A stretch of DNA of 64,000 bases from Lathyrus oleraceus (GCF_024323335.1 NC_066581.1:225448539-225512538); one strand, 5' to 3'. Numbered from the stretch's first letter, positions 11,941 to 24,565 are shown. Notes: generated from the sequence alone by a model not told the origin. Numbers and translations are program-made.

Positions 11941-14900
11941 TGTAGCGGTGTATTCGTCGCTATATGATCTATTGATTAAATCATAAGCAAAGTATACAAT
12001 AACATAGAGTCGCCACCGCACTTTTATTTATCCTAAGGACTGGTTAAAAAGCGAACAAAAACCTAAGAAGTTTTACACGTAGAAAACTAATGAAAAAGAT
12101 CAGAGATCGGGGTAAGGGGTAAATTACGCGAAGGGAAGGTGTTAGGCACCCAATGCGTCCTAGGTACTCCTAGGGAGCCCTTTTCACACTTTGTTGTTTG
12201 AAAATTATTATTTGTCATGACATAAGTAATGCGCAAACATGATTGGGATGATGAGGAAAGAATGTACAAATTAATTATTGGGTTTGAACGGATGAACCCG
12301 CTGCCTACGTACCTTCCATCAAAGGTAAGGATCAAAACGCCGTAGTTCGGCTAAAAACTTCCAAAAGTTAGTGGATTCAATTTTAAAACACAAGCTTAAA
12401 GGTCTTACGTTACCCACGGGAGAAAACTCAACCTTATATGACAACACGTCCACCATGTGAGAAAAGCTTCCACTTGCCAGAGAGGGGTTAACCCTATAAT
12501 AGGCAAGGAAGGCTTACAATTCATCTACTAAGGACAAATAGGTGAGATTAATATCAACCAACTAGGGTAAATCAAACCTATAGCTAATGTATGAAAACTT
12601 AACAAACATGGACAAAGCCACAAAATCATTTGAATGGGTGAAGTTATTTGGATTATTTACAAAAAGGTCAAAGTATGATTAAAGTCAATTCAAAGAAGTA
12701 TTTACAAAATGGAGTTTGGAAAATCATGGACTTAAGGTCCAAGTTTCTAATTTGGAAAGAAGGTGAGAATGTTTGCACAACACTTATTTCAAGTTTTAAA
12801 ACATGTGTGAAAAGGTAGGACACAATGGGATGAATGGATAATGGTGGAATGTAAAACTTCTTAAGCGGTTCGCCTCTTGAAGTCATATAGAAGATGACTC
12901 AAGTGCGTCCTTTGGAATAAGCAATGAGCAATAATCTGAACATGGTAACAGATGAAAGTAAATAAGAGCGGATACTGGATGCCACTCAATGGTCTTATAC
13001 CTGTCTCCTAAAACAAGTAAGGATATCAGAAGCCACTCTATGGACTTACACTAATCTCCATCAGAATAAAACAAAAACCAAACAAGGAAGTCAACTGCCA
13101 ATCTATCTGGACTTATGTTAACCTCCACAGTATGATCCTAGGAATACAAATGCCACATCACAGGGACTTACAATGAATCCTCACATACAACAACTAAATG
13201 CACTAGGCAATGGGTATGAGTGACCAATGAGGTCTTACACTCTACCCCTTCCATGTCATGGGAACAGATGCCACCTCATAGGGACTTATAACTGGTTCCT
13301 CAATGGGGAAACATCAATGTCACAAAGGACAAAAGAAGTGATCATGCACTAATGGCAAACAAAGATGATAAATGCACAACGGCAATCAATGATAGAAAAT
13401 GCACAATGGCAATCAAGTAGTCATGTATAAATGAATCAAGTAATCAATCACATAAATTCAAGTAGCACACGCTATAACCATTCATGAGGCTCAAGCAAAA
13501 GGGTTTGACTATGAAAGTCCACTGTAAGAGGTAAGTGTCGCTCTTAACCTGGCCATTGAGGGGCTCAGGTGAAGCAGATGAAAGGATATGAGGGGTGTGC
13601 CTCATTGCTTCTATCTCATGTCCGAGAGAGCATGTAAATATAAGAATGTGGGGGAGTTCAGGAAGATGGAACTCTTTCCCCAATATATAGACTCGATAGA
13701 TCTTGGGTTGGGATCTCGATGCTACAACCATGTAATGGGAGCAATGAGAAGACTCACTGAATAGTGGGAGATAGGCTATTTATCTCTACCTTCCACCAAT
13801 TGCCTCAAATGAGGACTTTTCCTGCTTGGGACAAATATAAACATACACAATCAATGCCTCTTAAGGAGGACTTCAGACAATTTGCCCGGTCAAATAACGG
13901 ACCGGGTCTCCAGACTACATGAAGAAGAAGGTTTTATACCTCAATGCAAGTTGCTATTTAAGCAAAGCAAAGCGAGTTCTTAAGAGAACTGAGCGACTAA
14001 AGGGTACCTGGAAACAATCCAATAAAATCAGCATCCCATTCATAAACAGATAACAACATAAGAATCAATTAACAAGGTACAATTATACAAATAATGATGT
14101 GCATAGCACAAGGCTCACATGAACCAAACATCCTACAAAACAAATACATTAGTCATATGTATCAAGTAACACAATCCATAATGTGGAGCAAATTCCTTAA
14201 TCATTAACTCCTTAACCTGAAAAGGCACAATTAACTTCAAATGTAAGTAACATGACCACTAGGACTAGCCTAGGGTCAAGAAGATGGAAAAATCTTAAAA
14301 CAGCACCCAATTCATGATCAAATTCAAGTAATATCAATAACAAAGGGATACCAATTGGTCCCATATTCAAACTATGTGCCCATTTTAATTTATGCAACAT
14401 GGAAGGCAAAAGATGCAATGTGGAGTCTCATACAATCAACCAGCAAGATCATATCCAAATAAATGCCAAAATGGCACCAAAAAAATCCACAAAAATTATG
14501 TTCTAACCAGAAGACATTCAGCAAGCCACATGTTAATTTTCAAGTCATTTGGACTGGTAGATCAATAGGAATTAATTAAACATGGCACAGCATGCAAAAA
14601 CAACATCAAATGAGGTCTACAATTATGCATCAACTTCAATTAGATGGTAAACAGCAATGGTGCATCATAAATCAGTAGGACCAAAGCCAAATGCTACATT
14701 AATGTGTCAGGAACTATGCTATCAATTTTTATGCCCATTGGATAAAGTATGTGCATATGGCAACATAAATGCTAAAGGTTATACCTATGGAACTCTAACA
14801 TGCTAGGCAGCAAGAGAAAATATGAATCAAATTGAAAATGGACTGCAAAAATCCACAAAAATTAACAGTGGTAGTAAACATGTCAAATAAGCTTCATGCA

Positions 14901-17546
14901 AAAATTCAAGGCCATTGGCCAATGGGAAGCATAGTAAACAATTAAGGGGATACAGCATGCCGAACTATGTCGCATATATACATGTCCAACTTCAATAATT
15001 CATATATAATAGACCATAGGCTAAAAAATTCCCAAACCTATGTCAAAAATCCAGAAGGAAGTCTAGAACAAGTGCCTCAATTTTCACTTAATTTGGATGG
15101 AGTATGTGGTTTCTATAATTAAAACGGCAACATGTATGAAAATAATACACATCAAAAGTATCTCTATGTCCATTCAAAAATTCCTCAAGCACATATTTGT
15201 TTTTGATTTTTATAAAATAGTAGAGGAAAAAATATGATTAACAAAAAAGAATGGTATTTTTTGGATTATTTTTGAGTATTATATGAATTTTTCAAGTTTT
15301 AAAATATTTATTTAATAATTATTTAGAAATTATATTAGGATTTATTAACTCAATTAATTAAATTATGAGCTGATGGCACGGATGTAATTTTTAATGCCAT
15401 GCTAAAAACGGCACCGTTTCAGTTATGAGGAACGGACGGCCAGGATTGATTCTGGTGAGAGAACACGAAACGCATGGCCATGTTCATCGTCTTCTTCGCG
15501 CAGCCGGTGGTTCTTCAACGGCGATAGCGGTTTCGAGCAAATCGCGACGGAAATGAGCGATCTACATACCGGTCGAACCGGTTTCGTTCCAGGATCATGA
15601 ATCCATAATTAATTTCAGCAATCAATCACCGTACAGGGCGAATCGAAGAGAAGAGCGAACACGGTAATCGCATGCAAAATTTCGAATGATAATAACTCAA
15701 CCAAATTACAGTGAAATCAACAAACCATCAGCTGCTATACCATCTACAAAGCATAATCTACAACATTCCTAACTCAATTTGAACAACTACAAGATTCGAT
15801 TCCCAACCTTCTTGAGTGCAGTACCGGCGGAATCGTGCGCTCGAGCTTCAAATCGCGAAACAGATGGCGAATATCTTCGTGGAAGGTTGATGATGATGCT
15901 CGTTCAGCTCGAAAATCCTTCAATCTTCAAGAATTGTTGACTGTTATGGCGGGAGAGGGTTCTTGCCACACCTCGGTTCGATCTTGATGATTCTTCCGTT
16001 TTTACCTGCAAACAGAAACTCCAAAACTACCAAACAATGATGAATATCCAGCGAATCATCACCAATCAATGGAAATTTTGTTCAATTGATGCAAAGAGTA
16101 TCTTGGAGTTTTGAGCAAAATTGAGAGAAGAAGAGAGAAAATTTTCTGTTATGCTGTTGTGTGATCGCCCCCCGAAGTTTTCTTGGAACTGTGATGAGGT
16201 TTTTTGTGAGAAATGAGAGAAAGCAGAGAAAATTTTTCGGTTAATTTCTGTTAGCTCCAAAAAAGTGTGCCGATCGTGATTAGTGTACTGAATGCGAGAA
16301 TTATGACTCTTTTTTTTTTTGAAGGATTTTCTGTTAGCTTTTTTGTGTAGAGTGAATGTGAAATAGTGATTAGAGTTATCATTCTGTTAAGGATTAGTTT
16401 ATATATGTAATGCTTAATCCAATAATAATCTTAATTAGTGAAAATTGAAAATTAAAGCAAAATGGCTTATGTGCAATTTGGATCTTTTTGCCTTCAATGC
16501 TTAGAAGTAAGTTCCTGCAGAATTTTCACTTGGAATCCCTCAAAATTATCATTTGGGAGCTGGTGGTATAAGCCTTGTTTCCAAATTCTCAATATTTTCA
16601 AATGTGGACCATTTTGCCCCTCTCCTTAAATTGGTTCACTTCAAAAATGGCATTTTGCATGGAGCCTTTTCCCAAAAATCCAACTATGCAACTTTGAAGT
16701 ACACATTAAATGGAGTTTGTGCATATAAAGAACTTGCAATTTGGATAAACCATGTGGTAGTTATGCCCTCCCGATTACGGGACTTTTCTGAAATTCACTG
16801 AGCCATATCTTGCAAACCGTACATTGGATTTTCAAGTTCTTGGACTTTTTGGAAAGGTAAGAACAAGATCTACATCTGTCATGTTGAACAATTTTTCATT
16901 TGAAGCTTCCTTGGACTTCTGTTTTTGGGGTCAAAAACTTTCCATTTTGGGCAGCTGAAATTACAGGTCCGCTTGCCATTTTTTGGAAACTTTCTGTCGG
17001 ACTTCAATTCCTTCAACCTTGGTCTTTGAAATGCCAAATGAGGTTTATATAGACATGAATGAGACATTTTCAACCATTTCCGATCATCAAATCACTGATT
17101 AAATCCACAGTTGACCACAGTTGACTTTTATTGACTTTTGTCTGACTGGGCCATGTTCTGATGAATTTCAGGCCTCTTTCACATGAGATCTTGATTCCAA
17201 ATGATATCACAAGTTATATGAACTCTTTTTTTTGAATGATCATGGTGTCCAAATTCTTCAAGAATGGCCACCATCTATTGCTCAAGGCCTGATTTGACTG
17301 TTTTGACCGACGATTGCTTCATCTGCAAGCAACATGGTTAGATGACAATATTTTTGTACTTTTGGTTAGTAAACATATGAAAGGCAATGATATACAAATG
17401 CAATACATGCTTGGTGATCAAGAAATCACACACACAAGGTAACCCACCCACTAGGAGGACAGCTAGGGTATGCAATGATCCTTGAGGCCATGATATGATA
17501 TGATAGGGGCCATGAGGGATCTTAGGGCCAAAATTGGGGTCTTACA
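11941..17546 (-). repeat. 5' LTR of Ogre A (5606 bp, complete)
   Basis: It is bounded by TGTAAGACC at 17546 and CCGCTACA at 11941 in element orientation, and the primer site follows. Near its 3' end it has the block shared by all Ogre LTRs here: the GGTGCCTAACACCTTCCC stretch and then GTGCGGTGGCGACTC. A candidate TATA box (CTATATAAAC, minus strand) lies at 17043-17052. No gene is present; the short open frames are the same as those of the left LTR. Confidence 0.92.
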
Positions 17547-17656
17547 GCTTTTTAGCCAATCCTTTGGATAAATAAAAGTGCGGTGGCGACTCAATTTCTT
17601 TGTATACTTTGCTTTTGGTTTAATCAATAAATCATAAAGTGACGAATACACCGCTA
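17547..17656 (+). repeat. LTR tail of a further Ogre copy (Q)
   Basis: This 110-bp stretch is the 3' end of an Ogre LTR: it has the GTGCGGTGGCGACTC block and ends ACCGCTACA. Its sequence follows the LTR of A (GTATACTTTGCTT, ACGAATACACCGCTACA) rather than the 3' LTR tail of P at 31094-31205, so it does not belong to P. It ends exactly at an LTR terminus and is followed in mid-protease by element P. The simplest reading is that Q (plus strand) inserted into P and A later inserted into the LTR of Q. The rest of Q should lie left of the window. Confidence 0.7.
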
Positions 17657-18083
17657 CAGTGGTAGGGGGAGAAAGGGCTCTCCTGGTTAGCCATTTGTCT
17701 TCCTTCTCATATATAGATGCTGAGGATGAAGTTGGAACTCCTTTCCAAGCTTTATCCATCGTTGAACCTATTGAGAAAAGAACTCCTTCATTTGCTTCCT
17801 ACAAAGATGCAAAGTTGGCCATTGAGCGTGGTGCAACTGTTGGATTAGGGAAAATGATTGAGCTAGAAGACAACAAGTCCCGGGCTGGCATAGGTTATTC
17901 ATCTGGGGTTTCTAGTACGCAAGGGCTGTTCAAGAGTGGAGGTTTCATCCACACTGGTCGAGACGAGGAGGCTGCTGCCATCTTGGAAGAGAACGAAGAG
18001 GATTCTGGCAACTTCGTCATCCCTGTGGGAATCTGCAATAATTGGGTCGCTGTGGATATTCCAACAGTTATCCATAAGTCAAA
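17657..18083 (+). pseudogene. Protease-region C-terminal fragment of Ogre P
   Basis: About 142 codons stay open up to the predicted splice donor at 18084. They match the end of the 48856-50730 frame in B, including a VGGE-LLVSHLSSFSY-like stretch, the SRAGIGYSSG motif, an acidic run and the NWVAVDIPTV end. The Asp-Thr-Gly active-site region lies upstream of this point and is cut off by the Q insertion. It is a fragment, not a gene with its own start. Confidence 0.8.
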
Positions 18084-18349
18084 GTAATGTTCATTGTGTT
18101 TAAAAAACCCTCCTCCCATGCCAAAAGGAGGAGTGATGACATTGTTGGCGCATAAATACAATGATATTTTCATTCAATAGATTCATGTTAAATGTTTGTT
18201 TTTCCAATCATTTTCCCTTTTCGTTTTTTTGCATGAAATTGGTGATCACATAAAACCTCAAAAATAAGAATAAACTCAATCTTTTCATCTGCATAATGAT
18301 TTGCCTTATTTGAATTATAAAGCTTTTCATATCCAAAATCATTATGCAG
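18084..18349 (+). other. Predicted Ogre intron, P copy (266 bp)
   Basis: The donor is AAA/GTAATG and the acceptor ATTATGCAG/G. If the intron is kept, a stop follows the donor at once; if it is removed, the reading frame continues into the RT exon. The same positions are found in B (48596-48859) and A (10154-10414). Splicing between protease and RT is established for Ogre elements; this copy was not tested. Confidence 0.8.
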
Positions 18350-21300
18350 GTTGATCAAACCCATTGAACATAATGACCCAACACCATCTCCCAACTTTGA
18401 ATTCCCTGTATTTGAGGCGGAAGAAGATGATGTTGAAGAGATTCCTGACGATATTACCCGTCTACTTGAGCATGAAGAGAAGATCATTCAGTCGCATCTT
18501 GAGAATCTGGAAACAGTCAACTTGGGGTCTGAGGATTGTGTGCGAGAAGTGAAGATTGGGGCACTCCTGGAAGAGTCTGTTAAGAAAGGGTTGATCGAAT
18601 TGCTACGAGAATATGTTGATGTCTTTGCCTGGTCATATGAAGACATGCCTGGTTTAGATACAGATATTGTGTAACATTTCCTACCTTTGAAACCTGAGTG
18701 TGTGCCTGTGAAGCAGAAGCTCAGAAGAACTCATCCTGATATGGCAATAAAGATCAAAGAGGAAGTTCAGAAACAAATTGATGCGGGGTTTCTGGTGACT
18801 TCTACATATCCTCAATGGGTGGCCAATATTGTGCCCGTGCCTAAGAAAGACGGAAAAGTCCGGATGTGTGTGGACTATAGAGACTTGAATAAAGCTAGTC
18901 CGAAAGAGGATTTCCCTCTACCACATATTGATATGTTGGTAGACAATACAACTAAATTCAATGTCTTCTCATTTATGGATGGATTTTCCGGATATAACCA
19001 GATCAAGATGGCACCCGAGGATATGGAGAAGACAACATTCATCACACCTTAGGGAACATTCTGTTATCGAGTGATGCCCTTCGGTTTGAAGAACGCCGGA
19101 GCCACGTATCAACGAGCTATGACCACCTTGTTTCATGATATGATGCACAAGGAGATCGAGGTATATGTTGACGATATGATCGCTAAGTCAAGAACGGAGG
19201 TTTAACATGTAGAGCACTTGTTGAAGCTTTTTTAGTGTTTGAGGAAATATAAGCTTCGTCTGAATCCCAACAAGTGTACATTTGGAGTCCGTTCTGGCAA
19301 GTTATTGGGCTTTATTGTTAGTGAAAGAGGTATTGAGGTTGATCCTGCAAAGGTCAAAGCAATACAAGAGATGCCTGCGCCCAAAACTAAGAAGCAAGTC
19401 CGAGGTTTTCTTGGCCGCTTGAATTATATTTCCAGATTCATATCCCACATGACTGCCACATGTGCGCCGATATTCAAGCTCCTCCGGAAAGATCAGTCCC
19501 ATGATTGGACCGAGGATTGCCAGAAAGCTTTCGACAGTATTAAAGAGTATTTGTCTGAGCCTCCGATCCTGTCCCCGCCCGTGGAAGGAAGACCATTGAT
19601 CATGTATCTGACTGTTCTTGAAGACTCAATGGGTTGTGTCTTTGGTTAGCAAGATGAATCAGGAAAGAAAGAATATGCTATTTACTACTTAAGCAAGAAA
19701 TTCACCGATTGTGAGTCTCGATACTCAATGCTTGAGAAGACATGCTGTGCTTTGGCTTGGGCTGCTAAGCGCTTACGCCAGTATATGTTGAACCATATGA
19801 CTTGGTTGATATCCAGAATGGATCCAATCAAGTATATCTTTGAGAAGCCTGCTTTAACTCGGAGGATTTCCTGTTGGCAGATGTTGTTATCTGAGTATGA
19901 TATTGAGTATCGAGCTCAGAAGGCTATTAAAGGTAGCATCTTGGCTGACCACTTGGCACATCAGCCGATTGAGGATTATCAGTCAGTTCAGTATGACTTC
20001 CCAGATGAGGAGATTCTGTATTTGAAAATGAAAGATTGCGATGAGCCTACGCTCGATGAAGGGCCAAAGCCTGGTTCCAGATGGAGTATGGTGTTTGATG
20101 GCGCTGTAAATCAATATGGAAATGGTATTGGGGCAGTGATTATTACTCCTCGGGGCACACATATTCCTTTTACAGCAAGGCTAACTTTCAAATACATGAA
20201 TAATAGGCTGAGTATGAGGCCTGTATTATGGGATTGGAGGAATGCGTTGATCTAAGGATCAAGCATCTTGATGTTTACGGTGATTCGGCCCTCGTTGTTA
20301 ATCAGATTAAGGGCGAATGGGAAACGAATCAGCTTGGCCTCATTCCATATAGGGATTATGCGAGGAGGATTTCAACGTTATTTACTGAGGTTGACTTCCA
20401 TCATATTCCTCGAGATGAGAATCGGATGGCAGATGCTCTTGCCACACTTGCTTCAATGATTATGGTAAAACTTTGGAATGAAGTTCCCAATATCACTGTG
20501 ATGCGCTTGGACAGACCAGCCCATGTGTTTGCAGTAGAAGAGGTGGAGGATGATAAGCCATGGTATTATGACATCAAGTGTTTCCTTCAGAGCCAATCTT
20601 ACTCGCCCGGGGCATCTGGGAAAGACAGGAAGACTCTGAGGAGATTATCAGGAAGTTTCTACCTCAATGGCGATGTGCTTTATAAGAGAAATTTTGACAT
20701 GGTGCTGCTCAGATGCGTGGATAGACACGAAGCAGACCTGTTGATGGCTGAGGTCCATGAGGGTTCATTTGGTACTCATTCCAATGGACATGCCATGGCT
20801 AGAAAGATATTGAGAGCAGGCTACTATTGGCTGACAATGGATTATGACTGTTGCAAATATATGAAGAAATGCCATAAGTGTTAGATCTATGCGGATAAGA
20901 TTCATATTCCGCCGACACTTTTGAATGTGATTTCATCACCATGGCCTTTCTCCATGTGGGGAATTGACATGATTGGCATGATAGAGCCAAAAGCGTCCAA
21001 TGGACACAGATTTATTCTCGTAGCAATTGATTACTTCACCAAGTGGGTTGAAGCGGCATCATATGCAAATGTGACCAGGCAGGTGGTCGTGAAGTTTATC
21101 AAGAATAAACTCATATGCTGATATGGTGTTCCAGATAAGATCATTACTGATAATGGATCTAACCTGAACAACAAAATGATGAAAGAACTGTGTAGTGAGT
21201 TCAAGATTGCACATCATAACTCTTCTCCCTATAGACCCAAGATGAATGGGGCTGTTGAAGCTGCTAATAAGAATATCAAGAAGATTATCCAGAAGATGGT

Positions 21301-21808
21301 TGTCACGTACAAAGATTGGCATGAGATGCTGTCATTTGCTTTACACGGATATCATACATCTGTCTGCACTTCAACAAGGGCAACCCCTTTCTCTCTTGTT
21401 TATGGCATGGAGGCTGTACTCCCAGTAGAGGTGGAGATCCCATCCATGAGAGTCCTTATGGAAGCCAAGTTGACTGATGCTGAATGGGTTCAGAGTCGTT
21501 ATGACCAACTGAATTTGATAGAAGAAAAGAGATTGACGGCCATGTGCCATGGTCAATTATATCAGCAAAGGATGAAGAAAGCTTTTGATAAGAAGGTCAA
21601 GCCTCGTGTGTTCCGAGAAGGTGACCTTGTGCTCAAGAAAGTCTTGTCTTTCGCGCCCGATTCCAGGGGCAAGTGGACTCCAAACTATGAAGGTTCATAT
21701 GTTGTTAAGAGAGCCTTTTCAGGTGGTGTTTTGATACTTACATCTATGGATGGGGAGGATTTCACTCGTCCTGTGAATTCAGATGCAGTCAAGAAATACT
21801 TCACCTAA
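18350..21808 (+). pseudogene. RT - RNase H - archaeal RNase H - integrase of Ogre P, decayed
   Basis: This is the second pol exon. Order: acidic linker; RT with VPKKDGKVRMCVDYRDLN and the catalytic YVDD at 19164-19175; RNase H from about 19500; archaeal-type RNase H around 20080-20460 (FDGA, GDSALV, DALA-like motifs), a mark of the Tat lineage; integrase HHCC region around 20750-20890; DDE core with a TDNGSN stretch near 21150; and a C-terminal domain ending at 21808. Frame breaks seen: stops at 18672, 19050, 19203, 19233, 19647, 20882 and 21119, plus a 1-bp loss near 20205. Most of the stops are explained by C-to-T or G-to-A changes, as in methylated DNA. It cannot give an active enzyme. Confidence 0.9.
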
Positions 21809-21823
21809 AATAAAAACAGAATA

Positions 21824-21997
21824 GCTCGCTAAGTTGAAAACCCTAAAGGGCGGCTTAGGCAAAAATGAGCGTCTCAGTGGATTGAAAACCCGAAAGGGCG
21901 GTCCAGGCAAAAGTTAGAGACATAAAAAATGAATATATGTATCCCGCTAGATTGAGTACCTCATCCTGGGGCAATCTAGGCAAAAAAAATTAGGGAT
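21824..21997 (+). other. Triple stem-loop array downstream of pol, Ogre P copy
   Basis: It begins 16 bases after the pol stop. Unit 1 (21824-21870): outer stem GCTC/GAGC, middle CTAAG/CTTAG, inner CCC-TAAA-GGG. Unit 2 (21871-21921): outer GTCTC/GAGAC, middle TGGAT/GTCCA with one wobble, inner CCC-GAAA-GGG. Unit 3 (21941-21997): outer ATCCC/GGGAT, middle CTAGATTG/CAATCTAG, inner CCTCA-TCC-TGGGG. All three leave an A-rich GGCAAAA-type strand unpaired on the 3' side between the middle and outer stems. Same architecture with different sequences argues for a selected RNA structure. I do not know a named family for it. Confidence 0.72.
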
Positions 21998-24565
21998 TTG
22001 GCAAGTAACTGCATCTTGACAAGGCTTTGTTCTACAACTGTCATCCGTCAGAGATTCTTGCTCATTCGTCATCAACCAAAGCTACAAATACATCAGATTC
22101 AGAATTGGTGTAGAAATGGTCATTATGTTCAATGTAGCCCTTTTCCAATATATATCACCAATTTCAAATTTGTAAAGATCTATGGAGTCTTGCCATTAGC
22201 AGACTACCATTCCATCAAATAAATTTGAGCCTTTTATCCAATTATTTGCACTCTTATTTGTTTCTATTCAACAAATGTTTTGCATGTTTTAATTGAGAAA
22301 ATATCATTGTCAAAATTTTCATAACTTGTTTTTAAACAAAGTGAACATTCACAATGACATAAGGATACCTAAGAGATCTTCAGTGCTCTCCCAAGGATGG
22401 TATGATCCCCAACAGGGTAAGACATTTGTTCATATTCCTGGCAGGTTTGTATCCTCTTCCTACCGGAGCCTTTTGTGGTTTTTTCTACCAAGCGGAGCGT
22501 GTGGTAAGATATTCACCCCTCTTTCCTCCTCAGCAGGTGTGATCTTTGGTAGTACGGTATTTGGTGGTTGCTCCCCAGATTTCCTTCACCTCCTCGGATT
22601 GGTTCCCCAGTAGAGTTGCTTATGCGGCAGATTTTATCTGTGCAAAAACTCCTTTCCCCAGGTGGAATGACTGATGTTGATCCCCTGTAGAGATCTTTGC
22701 TTCCTGGTATCTCTTGCCCTCATCATATTGGATACTCTCCGGTGAACCTCGCTTTCTCTCTTGAGATGTAGTACCGAATGTTTGTGTACTTATTCTTCGG
22801 ACCTACTTGTGTTAGAAATGTCTGTTTGTCAGCATTCATCATACATAAACCATGCATGTGTGCATATAGTTTTCAAACATGAATATATTCATGATTGCAT
22901 TTTTTGCCATATATCTTTGTTTGTTATCCCCTTCTAGTTGGTAATGCATTTCCCAAGTAGATGTTGGTGCCTGATCCCTCAATATAGAGTCAGCCCCTTA
23001 AACAGAAAGTGTTTATCTTTCCTTCCATATTCCCCACCGAGTTATATCCTCGTGGATGATGGTTGTTTCTATTTCCTCCCAACACATACATTGGGATGGG
23101 ATTCCCTATTGAGTTATATCCTCACTGGGACGAGTCTTGATTCAGTTTGCCTCTTTAGTTCGATCCTAGATTGGCCTTTTCTGACTGTTTCCTGCACTTC
23201 CCGATGGTATAAATGAATAATTGCTCAGTAATTAGTAATCATTCATCTTATCCCCGACGGAGTTTGTGGTTTCTACCCTTATACCTGTAGTTGTAAACCC
23301 TATTTCATCCCTTTGCAGAGTTAACCTTTTGTTCATCCTAATCGATGACGGTTACTTCTCCGTGGTTTTCTACCCAGTATCCGGTAGATGTAATCCCCTC
23401 CTTGACAGTTATCTTCATCCAATATTCGGTGTTGATATTCCCTCATTCTTTTGGATAATTGCTCTGATTAGGCAGTTTATCCCCTAACAAGTCATCTTTC
23501 ATATACCGGTTGCCGGTAATGTTTGTTGCTCCCCTTGAATGGTCATCATTATATACCTAGTTTCGGTATCCCGGTGCCTTTCTTTATCGGACGATTTATC
23601 CTTTATTAACCTAGTAACCGGTTGTGGATAATCTTCCATGCGAGTATATTATCTACGTTCTGACGGTAATAGATAATATATCTCATGCACTCTTTGGTCG
23701 AAGCCTTTTTGTTCTTCCCCAGTTGAGTAAGATTCATATCCCTTTTTGGAATCGAATGTCCATCCCGTAATCAAGTTTGTTTTTTGCCCTCTTTTTGGAT
23801 GATGAGTGTCTTGGGAATATTCCCCAATTCACGCCTTGGTTGGTCACCTATTATATGCCCAGTAACCGGCATCCCTGGTGTTCCCTCCTTCTGCTCCCTA
23901 TTATGACTTTTTGTCCCCTGTGGAGTCAGAATCCCTGAGTTGAAATATACCTTTTAGGTCTTCCTCAGACGTTTTGGATGTTTGATATCTCTCACCCTTA
24001 TACCGGTCTTAGATATTCATTCTCCCGGAGCATGTTTTTCCCTCACCCTTATGCCGGTGGGATCACATGATCTCTTTTTGAGCTTATTACCCAGTAACAG
24101 GTAATACCTCATTTGTTATTTCCTCAGCTGAGTCCTTAGTGGACATCCCCACCTGAGTCCGGATTTTTATCCGAAGTATCCATTACGGATAACTTTGTTG
24201 TATTAGCATATTCCCCAATACGTGCATCTTCGAGTCAGCTCGAGTCTTTCTATTGATTTATTTCATGGATTCTCTCCGTGTCTCTCAGCAAGTTTCAAGT
24301 CGTGACCTGCTCACGCGTTTTCATCCCTTTACTCCCCGGTAGAGTCTCTGTCCAATAGAATGAATTATTCATAGGAATTGTCGATTTCCTCCTGATCGTT
24401 GCCTTTGTGGACGCATATCCGCACAGAGTTTTACCATTTGCATGCATATATCTGCATCATGAGGTCTCTTAGGGACCAAAATTTGTCTCTTTATTATTAT
24501 TTAAGCCCATTCTACCGCGTCGAGGCGAAGATTTTAACCTTCACTTCTCCGGCTAGAATGACCTT
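21998..24565 (+). other. 3' noncoding region of Ogre P
   Basis: There is no coding sequence. It holds the same degenerate hairpin repeats as A and B in opposite orientation relative to the window, for example TCTACC-CAGTATCC-GGTAGA near 23367 and the TAT(C/A)TA-type stem pairs around 23640-23690. Interspersed CCCCAG(C/T)(A/G)GAG-like motifs mirror the tRNA end that would pair with the primer site. The short open frames here are incidental. Confidence 0.7.

Larger units (their letters stand above)
1..17546 (-). mobile_element. Ogre-type LTR retrotransposon A, internally deleted (right end complete)
   Basis: Ty3/gypsy element on the minus strand. The 5' LTR is 11941-17546, the primer site 11916-11934, the internal region 4208-11940, and the 3' LTR runs off the left edge of the window. 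The LTR begins TGTAAGACC and ends CCGCTACA in element orientation. The internal region keeps only the leader, scraps of ORF1, gag, protease and RT, the integrase tail and a 5.3-kb 3' noncoding region. It therefore encodes no polymerase. The two LTR copies differ by only about three substitutions and one T-run length change over 4.2 kb (compared by eye), so it inserted very recently. Its right end abuts an LTR tail of another Ogre copy (17547 on), with GCTTT as the probable target duplication; the left counterpart is outside the window. Confidence 0.9.

Noticed and set aside
1..17546. Segmental duplication of about 4.2 kb (1-4207 and 13339-17546)
   Set aside because: Primer site, polypurine tract and pol remnants lie between the copies in the right order, so they are an LTR pair.
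17547..17656. 5' LTR end of element P itself
   Set aside because: Its sequence differs clearly from the P 3' LTR tail (31094-31205), and no primer site or leader follows.
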